A stretch of 64,000 nt of DNA from Solanum dulcamara (GCF_947179165.1 NC_077244.1:79202144-79266143); one strand, 5' to 3'. Positions 1 to 33,933 are shown, numbered from the stretch's first letter. Numbers and translations: made by a program. Notes: a model not told the origin generated them from the letters alone.

Positions 1-221
1 CAAAGAAATCATCAAGGGGAATGAAGTTAAGTATCCGACACCAATTAATGGGAACTCCAAGAAACCAATAACCGGGTCTAGAAAAGAGTTAAATAGCTAC
101 TGCAAAATATCATAAATACGAAGCAGTTTATTTTTAAATTTTAAATGGCTTTTCTTCAGTAGTTAAGATGCCAAGAAAATACTAATATTTCTATTTCCAA
201 GTGCCTCATTCCAATACTGAC

Positions 222-1766
<1,545 letters not shown>

Positions 1767-2515
1767 AAGCACAAACTGCGCATGAGCAATTGAAACCCCT
1801 ACATTAGCTTATCAAGAAAGAAACACGAAACAACAGTATATAACTAATTTGTAAAAGCAAATCCCACTCCGAGCAATAATCTATTAAAAATACAGCTATT
1901 TAAAGGAAACAATTAGGATGATCACATGCTAAAGGCAGCAGCATGCAGCAAGAACAACAATGCCTCAATCAGGAATTAGTTGGGACAGGTTACATCATAA
2001 TTTGACTAGTTTAGTCTTCAGTTACAGCAATTATAAAATAGATTTAATCACAATGACTTCAAGAGCCAGCCCCAAAACCAAAAGGAAGCAACAAGATCGT
2101 CCCATCAGCAATCATAAACAGCATTGGGGGGTAATTATGTATACAATCATAGTTTTTTCATATATATATTTTTGCTTAAACAAAAACTTGTATACAGCGA
2201 TTAAGAACACATGTGTAAGGATGAATCAGAAAGAACAATTATTAATTAATAAATATGTGGGAAAGCATTAAATTACAATTGGATAAACTTTTTTGAGAAA
2301 GAAAGGCCAAGGCTAGGGTTAGGGTTAGGGTTTGGGTGGAATTAGAGATAAAGATCGAAAGGAAGAAAAGGTAGAGGGCGATGGAGAAGGGGGAAGACAC
2401 GAAAGAGAGAAACAGAAACTTACAGCAGTTTGGTTGCGTCAGAGAGAGAAAACACGAGGAGATCGCGGAAGAGGAGCAAGCTAGGGCAGAGGAGAAGAGA
2501 AGAGAGTGCAAGACT
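1767..2515 (-). promoter_or_regulatory. CUL1 5' leader with leader intron
   Basis: Upstream of the CUL1 start there is a likely non-coding leader exon at about 2425-2515, purine-rich on the plus strand. It ends at a good minus-strand donor (GTAAGTTTC, just below 2425). The matching acceptor would lie a few tens of bases above the ATG, near 1776 or 1805. A leader intron before the ATG is common in plant cullin genes. The exact transcription start is not visible; the purine-rich tract ends near 2515, where AT-rich intergenic DNA begins. The ORFs here have no coding character. Confidence 0.6.
2313..2335 (-). promoter_or_regulatory. Telo-box / short interstitial telomeric motif
   Basis: Three consecutive near-telomeric units read AGGGTTAGGGTTAGGGTTT on the plus strand, i.e. 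AAACCCTAACCCTAACCCT in the direction of CUL1. Telo-boxes (AAACCCTAA) are known cis elements near the start of plant cell-cycle and translation genes and are bound by telobox proteins. The motif sits in the CUL1 leader intron. It is too short to be a telomere fusion scar on its own. Confidence 0.6.
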
Positions 2516-5500
2516 TGATTTTATTTTATTATAAGTAATAATAAAAATAAAAAAGTGATTTTGGAAAAGAAAGAAATAACAGTCCATTTTTTTATTTTCA
2601 TTCGGGCTGGGCTAAAAGTATTTGGACTTCAACGAGGGTCCAAATGTCACTTTTTATACCTTCTTTACATTTTCCCCATAATTTCAAATTGTTTTCATAA
2701 TTCATAAGAAAATTATTGGAATTCTTTTTATATTTTATTCTTCAATTCTTAATTACTTTATAATTTCTAAGAGAATAATTTGAAACTAATCAAATTGGCA
2801 ATAGTGAAAAGTAGCATTTTATTTATGTCTTCAAATATTTTTCTTAAGGGGTATGACATACCCCTACAATTCACCTAATATGGACTAGAGAAATATAATT
2901 CTTGAAATTAAACTATTATCTTATATTTATACAATTTTAGAGCATAGCATATTTTTTTTACATGTGTTTTACTTTGTTCAGAGGAAATCTTTAAATCATA
3001 ATCCTAAAAAATCATAAACTGCAAAATAGTAAAAAGAAGATTATTTACTAAACAATTTATCCTTAAAAAAAAAACGTCGGCAAAAAAATTTAGAAATTAT
3101 AATAGACCCAACTATTTATTTCTTAAGAATCATTGGACAAAAAATACTAATTTAATGAAAATCCAATAGGGTTATGAATAAATTTTTTTGTACGTGTGAA
3201 AGTTTGTTGTGTATGGCTAAAGTCTAGCAAAGTGAAATCTTTTAGGACAAAAAATTTGTAATACCTCATTCTATCCCCACTGGTAAGCAAAATTTTTGGG
3301 AAGAGAAGCTTTTCTTTTCCTCATCACTTGTATCAAAATCTAATGAAAAGCTGCATCACTTGTATCAAAGTTAACTAAATTATATATCTGTGAAATCAAA
3401 TCAACTTATACAATTATAAAACTTAAAATTCAAGCTTAATGGACCTTTATATTAGTAATCAAGCAATTAATTCAAAGTGTCAAATGTATTATAAATGTAA
3501 ACAATCAAGGTAAATATTATGGTAGAATTTCTCGTTGGGATGAAGAACTAAACCTATAATGGTCTTGAAATTTTCATCGCTCCTCAACTAATTTATTATT
3601 TTTTGCTAATTTTTTTAAGATCAATCATAAAAATGATAGATCAAAAAAAATTAGAATAAATGAATAATAAAGGGTAGTCCGGTGCACTAAAACCTCCGCT
3701 ACCCTACACATATTTGAATTTTTCATCGGATTTAAATTTTCCAATTTGATATTAAAAACAACCAATGAAGAAGTAGACAATTTGAACCTTGTGGGCAAGC
3801 AACTACTCTTTGATTGAATCGCTTCAAGGGTAGAGAAATATATTTCTCCACATTATTTATCTGGGATCATGGCTTTTTTTTAATACATTATTTATAAAAT
3901 TCTTGCATCAACTAAATTTTATTAGATCTCCTAAACTTTTCTCATATGATCTAAAATTCATTAAAAGATAAAATTAATTGGAGGATATGAAATAATATAA
4001 GATTATTTAGTAAGACATGAAAATCGTCTAACCCCCAAATAAGATAACAACAAAAGAAAACTTTCCAATTAATTATTTATAGAACTTGACAAAAAAATAA
4101 TGAAACACATCAAGTTGGGTCAAAGTCCTACTCAACTTTCTTCTTCTATTTTTTTCTTAATATACTCTAGTTAGATCAAATAAAACATAATCTACATAAT
4201 AAATCCACTCAAAAACACAAATCTATGCACTAATTGCAAAGTGCTTGATAACTTTGTCCCAACACTGAAATTTTTGTATTGTGAAAAAAATAGTCAAAAT
4301 AGCAGAGCAAGTATTAATAGCATAACAAAAAAACCTTCTTCGTCATTAATATCTTTGTTTGCGGTAATTGTGACCTCTCGAGAGAATCGATGACTGCATC
4401 AAAGATGCAGTGCTAGTACATCTGAGACTTCTTAATTGGCTAGTTGTAAATAGCCTCAGGGCTATGGAACAAAGGATTATCTCGGACCTAGACCGAGGTA
4501 TTGATGGTGATTTTCTAATCTCGCAGAACAGAATGTGATACGATGAGATAGAATGCAATAGAAACAAAGACAGGGAACGGATTATCTACTCTTAACGGGC
4601 AAAGCGAGACCCTTTATTTTGAATTATCGAAGTATAAATTACACAATTTCATAAATTATGAATCGAACCTTCAGAAAGAATACTAAACTTTAAACAAATT
4701 TCATACTGGATGAATAAACTATTTTATTACTAGATTTTTAATAAGTAATTTTTATATATTTAATATATTTCGCAACATAAATACAGGAAGCAAAAGTTAT
4801 TGAATTTCTAAAAATTCGCTTCCATCATCCTAAATTCCTCAATATTATAATGGATAGTACAAAGAAAAATCAAATTAAGTAGGAATTTGAAGAAAACAAA
4901 AAGTGCTTTCAGTTTAGTAATCCTAAGGATATGCACAAGGTAAAATAACTGACGTTCTCTGCAATTAAGAAAAAATCAAAATAGACAAATCTATTTTTCA
5001 TATAAAATGTAAACATGTGATAAAAAAATCCTAACATTAATTTTAGCAATAGCATATAATCTCAATTTTTAATATGTAAGAACACAATAATGGGTTAATA
5101 ACTTTTTCATATGATATATAACAATACTATTGCAAAGGTATACAGAAAAATAAAAAGATTCAATCACATATTTTTCTACATTTGTGCGATTGACTCAACA
5201 TATTTTACGAGCATGATGCAATAACAATTCAAGATTGCATATCAAACGAAATCTAAACGTCCATTCACAATTTATTTTATAAAAATGACAACGTATAAAT
5301 TATAATACTTTGACTTATGAATTTTTACTTGTTAACGATAAATATTTCCTAAAGAGTGATGTTTTTTTCTGTTTTTTAGTTTAATAATCTATGAAAAATA
5401 GTCAATAAGTAGAACTTTAACAATGTACAAGAGGATGAATTAGTTAGGTGATAAAATTATTCTTCAAGTCGCAATTTTTTTCTTAAAAAAGGAGAAATTT

Positions 5501-5606
5501 GCCTTATTAATTTTACTAATTTAAAAAATTACTAACTATTTGAAGACTTAATTTTTAGTAGAAATAATAAATATTCCATGTGTATTAAATATAGAGACTA
5601 TATATA
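2516..5606. other. AT-rich intergenic DNA, no gene seen
   Basis: About 3.1 kb of AT-rich sequence between CUL1 and the first SINE. No ORF resembles a known protein and no paired terminal repeats were found by eye. A slightly less AT-rich patch at about 4340-4620 has short ORFs only on the minus strand and no recognisable product. Confidence 0.6.
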
Positions 5607-5724
5607 CAACAACAACAACAACAACCCAGTGAAATCCCACAACGTGGGGTCTGGGGAGGGTAGAGTGTACAAAGATCTTACTCCTATCAAGGTAGGACGG
5701 CTGTTTCCGAGAGACCCTCGGCTC
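5607..5724 (-). mobile_element. TS-type SINE with perfect target duplication
   Basis: A Solanaceae SINE in minus orientation: the (CAA)n tail at 5608-5634 is followed by the conserved CCCAGTGAAATCCCAC block, the TGGGGAGGGTAGAGTGTAC block and, at the other end, GAGAGACCCTCGGCTC. The 16-bp string ATAGAGACTATATATA flanks both sides (5591-5606 and 5725-5740), an exact target-site duplication, so the insertion is fairly young. The family name follows the TTG-tailed tobacco TS SINE. Confidence 0.88.
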
Positions 5725-5770
5725 ATAGAGACTATATATAATCAATTTTAATAAAGTTGAGGACTAATTT

Positions 5771-7750
5771 TGTCACGACCCAAAAACTGAGGTCATGATG
5801 GCACACATCTCAAAACTCAATCTGATGTGTAACCCTAAAAATAAAACTCATACAAGACTCCCAAAGGGGAAAGTGATGCCACGATTTAAATAAAAAGAAA
5901 AAAAAATAATGAAGAAATTATCCCAAAATCCGGTGTTATAAGTATAAAGAGCATCTAATACAAGGTTCGAATCTGAAGATACAACATAAGTCTATGAATG
6001 ATACAAAAGACTGAAAAATAAAGATAGACTAGTGACGATCCGAATTCTAGGACCTCACCACTAATCTGAGAATACACAATCCGCTAGAATATTAACTGCC
6101 ACGTGGGGTACCCCGACTAGTATCTGCATCAAAAAGGGACACAGAAGTAGGGGTGAGTACAATTCACATGTACTCAGTAGGTTTTAGCTGACTAAGTATA
6201 AGGAATTAATCAAACCTATGAAATAAACTAAGGAACGCTTCCACCTGCATACAGAAAAGTCCCACTTCGGCATCGGTGCCGCCAGTTTATATATATTGAC
6301 GCGAGTAAAGTAAACCCATAATAACAGCTCATAATCACAATTAACCAGATAATTCAAGCAGTACAAATATCAATGCAATGCAATGCAATATGATGATGCA
6401 ATGATGTGGTGGTACGGTGGAATCAAGACTGTCGCACAGACTGTCGTATACACCTGCTGAGCTGTGCTACCAAGCAGGACCCATGGGGATCTCGCAGACC
6501 ATATACCTCAATCACAATATCTTATTATCCTTACCACCTCCTTGTGGTCAAGGGATCACAATGCATCCACTATCCTACCGGAAAACTGCCTCGGTCAGGG
6601 ACTCAAGATACAAAGGTTTAAAAGTGTTTCATTTTCTTTCTCAAAAAGAATTTCCATATTTCTCAACTTCCCATGTTTCATGATATGATGAATGAGGATG
6701 AATGCATCAAAACACATATGCATGGAAGTAATAATCAACTCACATGTGGTATAAGGTTCAAAGTTCTCAAAACTTAACCTACACATGATATTCACCCTCA
6801 ATAAATAGTAACGGGAAGAACACACTTTCATTTAAATATTCACCCCTTTCTCAACAATATTTCAATACTCAAGTATGCTCAAAACCTCCAACTCAATCTC
6901 TCAGGCGGCATCACAAGTCAAATAATATACTCAAGCCTCTCTCTTAGGCAAATCATAATTCACATGCTCTCAAAGTAAATAAGATAACAAATAAGGCCCC
7001 TACACGGGCTATGTAATATAAATAAACCCCGTCACGGCAACACATTAATAAATAAGCCTCCATATAGAATGACTATAACATATGAATGACTAATTATCCC
7101 ATCTCAATCTCAAAGAAAGATAGTCAAACCTACCTCAATTGCCGAAACCGCACTCGAATACCTCCACCGAATAAGCAACTCTCGAATTCAGCGCTCGGAA
7201 TGACAACCCACTATCAACAATGAAACATACACGTCACAAGGAGTCCAATGACACCCATATTGATAGGTTTCAGAATCGGGGGTAAAATGGTCCAAAAATT
7301 AACTATTTTTGAAAAGGGTCAAATCTGGAAATTTATTAGACAATCCCATTATATTGGTAATAAGGAACTCATGGTTGAAAAACCCATAAAAAGAGAGCTC
7401 AAAACGAGTTGGAAATCACAATTTTCTTTAAATTCGGATTAGGGAAGAAACAAAGATTTTTGGGGTTTGAAACTAAAATTTAAGAGTTAAAATCGTCAAA
7501 ATCTTAATGAAAAAGAAAGGTTTTAGGTCAAAAATCACTTACCCAACACTTTGCCTCGAAAATCTCTTCTCAAATCACCTCAAGGAGTTCAAGAACTCAA
7601 ACAAATGATGAAAAATATTGAAATGGGAAGAAAGGGGCATTTTCTACCCAAAAAGTTACTGTTCACGCGTGTTATTGTTCACGCGTGTTTTGTACAAATT
7701 TTCGAAAATCACCCTCAAGGTCATTATAAATTTAGACAAATCCAAATATA
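5771..7750. mobile_element. LTR-like repeat remnant (probable gypsy/LARD LTR)
   Basis: The stretch begins with TGTCACGACCCAAAAACTGA, a head that I associate with long terminal repeats of large Solanaceae gypsy-type or non-coding LARD elements. It goes on through GGGTGAGTACAATTCACATG and GTACTCAGTAGG motifs of the same repeat. It contains only short ORFs (for example 6406-6688 in three frames) that look non-coding. Two copies of TGTTCACGCGTGT lie near 7660-7690. The right boundary is a guess and no partner LTR or internal domain is visible, so this may be a solo LTR. Confidence 0.5.
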
Positions 7751-8529
7751 AAAAGTTATTGACATTTTATCCTTTACATACTATACATTAAAAATTAAAG
7801 TAAAAATATTCTTAATTAAAAATAAGGGGACAATGTGACATATCAAACTAAAAAGAAAACGAAGAAAAAAAAGAGGATATGCTATTTTTGCAACTCAAAC
7901 AATTGGACGTCCCTCAAATCAGATAAGCTAATGTTTAAAAATATAACTTATCTAATTCATCAAATTTAATGGGTTTGTTGGAGTGTGTAGATACTTAAAG
8001 GTTAAAGAAAATGTTTCGGATGGTGTAGCCCAATTGTCTGGTCAAATAAAAATACAATGTTAAATAAAATCAACTTTTAGTATAGTATTATAAAAAATAT
8101 ATAAAGAAAATACACACAAAATTTTTTTTGCATACAATGAGTCATTTCGAACAACTTAATTTATATAACTACACACTAAGAAATTAAAATACGACTAGTA
8201 ATTCACCTATTATTTGAACAAACAATTTTGACTTGAAGGAATTAAGATACGACTAGTAATTCACCTATTATTTGAAGAAAAAAAATGAGTCGAGAGACCA
8301 AATTATAATATACACCAAATTTAAGAGAAAAAATGTATTTTATTGGATTAATGGGTCGGGTGAATTCTTTCAAATAAATAATTACTATTTTTAAAAACAC
8401 TCTCTATTTTTATATATTTATTAATTAGATATCTCTCGTTTTTTCTCTCTTTGTTTTTCTCTAACCTCTTTCTCCCGTTCATTATTGCTCTCGCTCTTCC
8501 CCCTTTCTTTCTCTCTTTTTGCACCTTTT
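7751..8529. repeat. AT-rich spacer with a 58-bp direct duplication
   Basis: No gene is seen. The block ATACGACTAGTAATTCACCT followed by ATTATTTGA occurs twice, near 8189-8217 and 8247-8275, about 58 bp apart with few differences, a local tandem duplication. The right part (8400-8529) is pyrimidine-rich with CTCTCT tracts and abuts the broken end of the Tnt1-like fragment. Confidence 0.6.
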
Positions 8530-10095
8530 CTATGTTCAACCTGCAAACCAAGTTTTCTTTTCCCTGTTCTTCAAAACCTTCTGGTTGGAGCATACAAATT
8601 TCTTCTTCAAGCTCTCCATGAAGAAATGCAGTTTTGACATCTAACTGCTCCAAGTACAAGTCAAATATAGCATATATCGCCAGGACCACTCGAATTGTTG
8701 TGAGTCGAACCACCGGAGAAAATATCTCATTGAAGTCTATACCTTTTTTCTGAGCGAATTCTTTCACCACCAATCTTGCACGATACTTCTCCACCTGATC
8801 ATTACCATTGCGTTTGATCTTGTATATCCATTTGTTTTCAATGACCTTCTTTCCTTGTGGTAATTGAACACGATCTCATATTTTATTTCTATGAAGAACT
8901 TCAATTTCTTCTTGCATTGTTGCCATCCATAAAGATGATTCTTGGTCTTTCATAGCCTCGTGAAAAGTTGAAGGCTCTCCATCATCTGTTAATAGACAGT
9001 ATGCAATATTGCTCTTCATAGAATAATCTGAGTGTCAAGCTAGTTCTCTTCTCTCCCTAGTTGACCATCGAACCTGTGGAGTTTCGATCTCAGCTTGCTC
9101 TTGTTCTTCGTGCTCTGGTGCTGCTTCAGAAGAAATTGGAACTTTTTCTATTTCTTCAACTTCAACTGTAGTAGTCTCTGATTTTTCTTTTGAAGTGCTA
9201 CCTTCTTTTGCTTGTATCTTATTTTCAACAAATACAACATTCTTGTTAATTACCACTTTGCGGGCAGTGGGATCCACAAGCGATACCCCTTGACTCTATC
9301 AACATACCCTAAGAAAATGCATTTCCTGGATTTTGGATCCAACTTTGATTTTTCTTGGGTGTTGTACAAACATAAGCAGGACTTCTGAGTAAATGAAAGA
9401 GAGCATAATCAGCTGGTTTTCCTGTCCACATCTCCATTGGCGTTTTCAGATCAATTGCGGTTGATGGTGACCGATTGATCACATAACAGGCGGTTTTAAC
9501 TGCTTCTGCCCAGAATGGTTTTTCCAACCCTGCAGTTGCCAACATAGCTCTTGTTCGTTCCAACAAGGTTCTGTTCATCCACTCTACTACTCCATTTTGT
9601 TGTGGAGTATATGCCATCGTGAACTGTCATTTAATACCTTCTTGTTTACAGAAATTATTAAATTCATCACCAGTGTATTCTCTTTCATTATCTTTCCTCA
9701 AACACTTGGTCTTTTTCTCAAATTCAAGTTCCACCCGCGCTTTGAATTCTTTGAAAACCGAAAAAACATCTACCTTTCTCTTGATTGGATAACTCAACTT
9801 CTCCTGGAGTAATTGTCAATAAATGACACAAAATAATTCGCTCCTCCTAGGGACTCCATCGGTGCTTGCCAGACATCAGAGTGGACCAGATCTAATATTT
9901 CCTTGCTTTTAGCAGATGAACTGCTAAACTTTAGTCTATTTTGCTTACTGGTAACACAATGCTTACAAAAGGGTAGTGAAACCTTTTTGAACACCGGAAG
10001 AAGCTTTTGCTCAGCAAGAATCTTTAACAATATCATCAACTCCAACTCGAAAGGGAGAACCTTACCTTGCCATAAATCAACTTCGGAAGCTCCTT
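8530..10095 (-). pseudogene. Tnt1-like Ty1/copia pol fragment, truncated
   Basis: Broken minus-strand copia polyprotein. Reading from 10095 down: the end of the GAG-pre-integrase zinc region (CKHCVTSKQNR), the integrase core start (LVHSDVWQAPMESLGGANYF), frame-shifted integrase core, the integrase C-part (MAYTPQQNGVVEWMNRTLLE at 9617), the linker rich in Glu (9277-9035), and the first part of reverse transcriptase (YRARLVVKEFAQKKGIDF, then LDVKTAFLHGELEEEI, 8794-8540). The order and wording are those of tobacco Tnt1. Gag, protease, the RT YVDD region, RNase H and LTRs are absent, and several frames are needed, so it is a dead internal fragment. Confidence 0.9.
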
Positions 10096-10099
10096 AACA

Positions 10100-10876
10100 T
10101 GCTAAAAGTTTGCGGGCTGTTTGCGTCACTTTTTTGCTGCCCCAAATAGTAATTTTACGTTATTAAACACCTTTATTTTATCGTAGTACACCGTAGATAA
10201 TTAATTTATGGAGAAAAATTAGAGGGCTTACCTTTGATCTTTGGCTGTCGTAGCTCCTCTCTTTTAATCTCTAAGTTTCTCCAACTTTGGCTAAGTGTAA
10301 AAGATGAAAGAATGACTCCTTAGTCATTAACTTAGGGTTATATACCCTCCTTTGGAGAGTGACACGTGGCATCCCCTAGGGGTGACACGTGTCCAGCCCC
10401 TAGGGCGCCACCTCACGCCATGCACCCAATCATTGGCTGCCACGTGGCAGTGTGGGGTCCACCCCAAGTAGGTGGGTCACCTACTCACCCCAAGTAGGTG
10501 CATCACCTACTTGTCACCTATTTGCTTCTTTTCGTAAGTTCGAAACCTAGTTTTTGCACCCTTTCGTAGGTTCGTAGCCTCGTCTCACTTTAAGAATCTA
10601 TATAATCTTTGCCACTTAAGCTCGACGTATACTCAAGTAGCTTAATTTTGTAAAACGTCCAAGTTGGTAGCTTATGCGAGTAAGTCGGGTTCCACAACTT
10701 TTTACTTAGCCTCTAACTACTTTCACATTTTTCCAAATCTATTTCCAATCATTCGGGACGGCCTCATCCTCCCTTATTTAGGATTGTTTAGTCACATTGT
10801 AACCAGAAGGGGTCACCTGACAACTTTCAAGAAGCTTAAAAACATGTCCCAAGGTACAAAAGTATGGGGTATAACA
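10100..10876 (-). mobile_element. Probable LTR fragment with clustered CACGTG palindromes
   Basis: On the minus strand the segment starts with TGTTATACCCCATACTTTTG, a typical LTR-retrotransposon head in Solanaceae, and has no coding capacity. A GC-richer core at 10365-10510 contains several direct and inverted blocks: three CACGTG hexamers within about 90 bp, CCCCTAGGGG-type palindromes, and two copies of CACCCCAAGTAGGTG. The assignment as LTR rests on the head motif and on the adjoining copia fragment; it could be a different repeat. Confidence 0.4.
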
Positions 10877-10989
10877 TCGGATTAGTTTTTAGGAACTCAT
10901 CTCTATAGTCTAAGATTCTTCCAAACTCGAGAACATAGTTATTCATTAACTCTTGTAAAACTTTGTTTCTTGCTCTCCTACACACTGTT

Positions 10990-12480
10990 CTTCAAACATA
11001 TAAATTCAATCCTTTTTTAATAATCTCTTGAAACTCAAAAATTCTAATGTTGGGCTGTTTTTTTATCCTCTTATTATAGTGACTGGACAAGAATTTATTA
11101 TTACAAAACTTGTTTTTATTGGTGGGGTCACATTTGTGAACTGAATTATAGGTTTTCACAACAAAATTATTTGATCTAAAATCAAAGCTAGCAAATAGTA
11201 GCCAAGGACAACCAACTGTACACCTAACCCTTATCCTAGTTGGTTCATTAATATACATTTCAATAGCAACATGCTAATCAACAACATATTTGGTAACATC
11301 AATTTTAAATTCATTAACATTTTCAAATACAAGACCCTATATATATATATATATGTATTTATTTATTTTACTTATGTATTTATTTACTTATTTATTTTTA
11401 CTTACACTTGGAAATGTGTTTTTTGAGCCGAGAGTCTTTCGAAAACAACCTCTCTATCTCTATGAGGTAGTGATAAGGTTTGCGTACACCCTACCCTCCA
11501 CAGAACCCACTCGTGGGATCCTACTGGGTATGTTGTTGTTGTTGTTTCCGTGAGGTTGCATTAAATGCAACTCTTTTCAACTTCTTCCTCCTTCTTGATT
11601 TAACTCTCTGTTGAACCTCTCCATCATCACCATTGTAATCATATGGATCTGTTTCAAAGCTGGCAACTTCATCTCATGGATAGTAGGGCTCATCACCATC
11701 TAGCCTTCCTTCTAAATTATTTCTATTTCCACCTGTAGATTCATCATACCCAGCATCTGACCCTTTTATTTTCTGTTCCTAACTTCACATGATCAGGCAC
11801 CGAAGCTTTTCCCCCTTTTTTCTTCTTTTTCTTTTTTTTTTTCCTCCCTGAAAATTTCTAGCTCCTCGTCTACATCACTCTCATCATCTAATCCTCATTT
11901 AATGACTCTATATCAGAATCTTGTACAGTAAAAGGACTGACAGGGGTAGAAATTGGATTAGTAGAAATATGGTTAGGGGTAGGAGTTAGATCAGTAAAAT
12001 GAGGAATATCTGGAGAAGAATTACTTGAAACAGAAGTGTTAGGGTTTGAAACATTTTCTTATGCCTCATGGGCTGGTTCAACATCAAAATACACATTAAG
12101 GGGCCCACTGTTTTGAGATGCTCCCTCACATCCAATTACTCCACTTTCCCCTTTCAAATATTCTAATTCAGGTGGGATCAAAATAGGATCTCCAACTAAG
12201 TGACAAACAAATGCCTCCAAAATATCTCCATTACTCAAACATTCAGAAATTATACTAGTTTCAAAGTCTGATTTAATATCTAAAATAGCAGTACTCTTTG
12301 GCAGTCTCACATATAGTAGGCATTGTCTAGGTTCATAGCCTAATTCTTTCACATAATCCCTCAATTCAAAATAAGACAATCTATCTATATCAACATCTAA
12401 GAAGTAAGTAACTTGTCCACCATCATATGATTTTTCCCCCTCAACTGGAGTTCAGGCTTTTTTTGTTAAGGAGTGGTTCA
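10990..12480 (-). pseudogene. MuDR-like (MULE) transposase N-terminal remnant
   Basis: Two blocks on the minus strand look like the N-terminal part of plant MuDR transposases. Block 1 (about 12415-12059) has LSYFELRDYVKELGYEPRQC, the PB1-like N-terminal domain, then an acidic linker (to about 11580, with asparagine/aspartate-rich segments). Block 2 (11258-10992) has the DNA-binding-like Cys/His pattern VKTYNSVHKCDPTNKNKFC. Between them a SINE has inserted (11423-11548). The catalytic DDE domain is missing. The long AT-rich flank at 12730-13200 may include one terminal inverted repeat, but no pair was found. Confidence 0.72.
11423..11548 (+). mobile_element. TS-type SINE in MULE remnant
   Basis: Plus-strand copy with GAGCCGAGAGTCTTTCG at the head, CTCTCTATCTCTATGAGG, GTTTGCGTACACCCTACCCT, and a tail TGGGTATGTTGTTGTTGTTG. 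It splits the MULE transposase remnant, so it inserted after the transposase had landed here. No clear target duplication was found by eye. Confidence 0.85.
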
Positions 12481-12586
12481 AAAGGTATTTTAATAACCTG
12501 AAAATAGTATTAACAAGTCAATTTTGCAATTACAGTTGACCTTCGACCATGACAAAAACATAATAACAACAAAGAGTCATACTAAG

Positions 12587-12729
12587 CTAGGTTAAATCGT
12601 ATGAAATATTGTAAACTTGAAAATAAAAACTGAAAAAGAAAACAAACCCTAGGTTAAATCGTATGAAATATTGTAAACTTGAAGAAAAGAAACTGATGAA
12701 GAAAACAAACCCTAGGTTAAATCGTATGA
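12587..12729 (+). repeat. 62-bp tandem repeat, about 2.3 copies
   Basis: CTAGGTTAAATCGTATGAAA starts at 12587, 12649 and 12712, giving periods of 62 and 63 bp; the two complete units share AAACAAACC before the next start. Copy 3 is cut after about 18 bp. The repeat lies just upstream (in transposase sense) of the MULE remnant, in what would be its 5' untranslated or terminal part. A short ORF crosses it but looks non-coding. Confidence 0.8.
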
Positions 12730-13570
12730 AAATAGAAGCTTTGAACTTCTCGATCGTAACAACCAACTTCCAATATGACGGTAGAACTTCGATTAAACGA
12801 TTAAAACTAGAGAAACACTATAAAATCGAAGAAATTTTTGCAATTTCTTCGATTTACGATAGAAATTGTCGTCAACTTCTTCGATTTTGGTGTTATTCGT
12901 TTTTGTCGATCATGGCTTTCGTCGAGTAGGGAACCGAATGAATATGGGTGAAATGAGTGGGTTTGGGTGAAAAGAAATGGTTATGAGTGATAGAATTAGG
13001 TCGGGGTTCATTTAATACGTGGTATCACTAGGAGACGAGTTGCTCTCACTCACTAGATAACGTCTGGGTTGGGTGTAGGAAGGGGTGAATAATTACACTT
13101 TTGGATAGTATAGGTGTGTTATTGATCGCCTATACAGTTAAAATATGTAAGTGACTTTTCTCTACAACTTTAAGAGGATATTTATGCCTTTTTTCAATTA
13201 AAAAAATTAGGTTGTTACAAGTAAATATTTTTTCAAACATGAGATACTTCCCTATTTTATTTGTCACGGAGAGTATTGCTTAGGAAAGCCAAAGCCCATG
13301 ATGATGAGGATGAGAGTTCACACGGCCTCACCCACCCGAAGCCTATAAAACCATCATTCACCCGAACTTAATGAACCTCTTTGCCGCATCACTCCCCATT
13401 TTAAAGCTCTTATAAATTCAGCATCCGGCGGAGCTTGATAACTGATATACCCCCGCAATCATTCACCTTCTTCCCTTTCTCTCTCATCTTCTCCTTCTCT
13501 CTCTACATCCGTATATCCATTTACTTCTTCATATCTCTGTAATTCTCTTTGGATCTGATCGAGAGGGAAC
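12730..13570 (+). promoter_or_regulatory. Upstream region of the FHA/AAA gene
   Basis: No gene is seen between the tandem repeat and the ATG at 13571. The last 130 bases are a pyrimidine-rich leader (CTTCTTCCCTTTCTCTCTC and similar runs), typical for plant 5' UTRs. 13262-13440 is less AT-rich and may be the core promoter; CCTATAAAACC near 13340 is a TATA-like box. Minus-strand ORF 13710-13459 is a shadow of the CT-rich leader. Confidence 0.45.
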
Positions 13571-33341
<19,771 letters not shown>

Positions 33342-33933
33342 AGACATGTGAACTGTATAGTGTTGCTTTATTTATTTAGTTCTTAATCTACCCAAGTTGG
33401 TAGCAAAGGGGTCCTGCATGCATGGAAATCCATTTCAGGTTCCCCGGAAAAATGTGGCCCATGTGTATCATAGTTAGTTATAGGTATTTATGTCAGCAAG
33501 TGCAGGTTATGAAATATCTATCCGAAGCTTGTCTTCCAATTTTCACCTTATTAGATCTCTTCTCTGTATATACAATTTGATTTATTTAATAAACATCCCC
33601 ATGCTCTTTTTTTCTTTCCATTATTATAATAAAGATTCCTCTCCTGAATCTTGTGAAGTTTGTTCCACTGTAGCATTGCGAATGCCGGGCTAACTGAAGG
33701 AACAAAGATACATATATATTTGTGCACACAAATGGGCAGGGCAGGAAAGCTCTCTAGTCTCAGGCCTGCCCCATTTAAGTTTGGGTTTTGTATAATTCAG
33801 ATGTCAAATTTTACACCCCACAAAAAGGTGCCCAAAACAAGAGTTGTTGGTATTTTACTAACCCTTGAGGTTGTCGGTCAACAATTGCATTAAGCACCGG
33901 GTAAATTTATCATATGTTCTCTTGTATCATTAA
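33342..33933 (+). other. 3' UTR of the FHA/AAA gene and spacer
   Basis: T-rich non-coding sequence after the TAG at 33339-33341. AATAAA-like signals occur near 33587 and 33630. No gene is visible. It is bounded on the right by a Tourist-like MITE whose TAA duplication is 33931-33933. Confidence 0.5.

Noticed and set aside
6406..6688. Three overlapping plus-strand ORFs
   Set aside because: They lie in LTR-like repeat DNA in three frames with no familiar motif.
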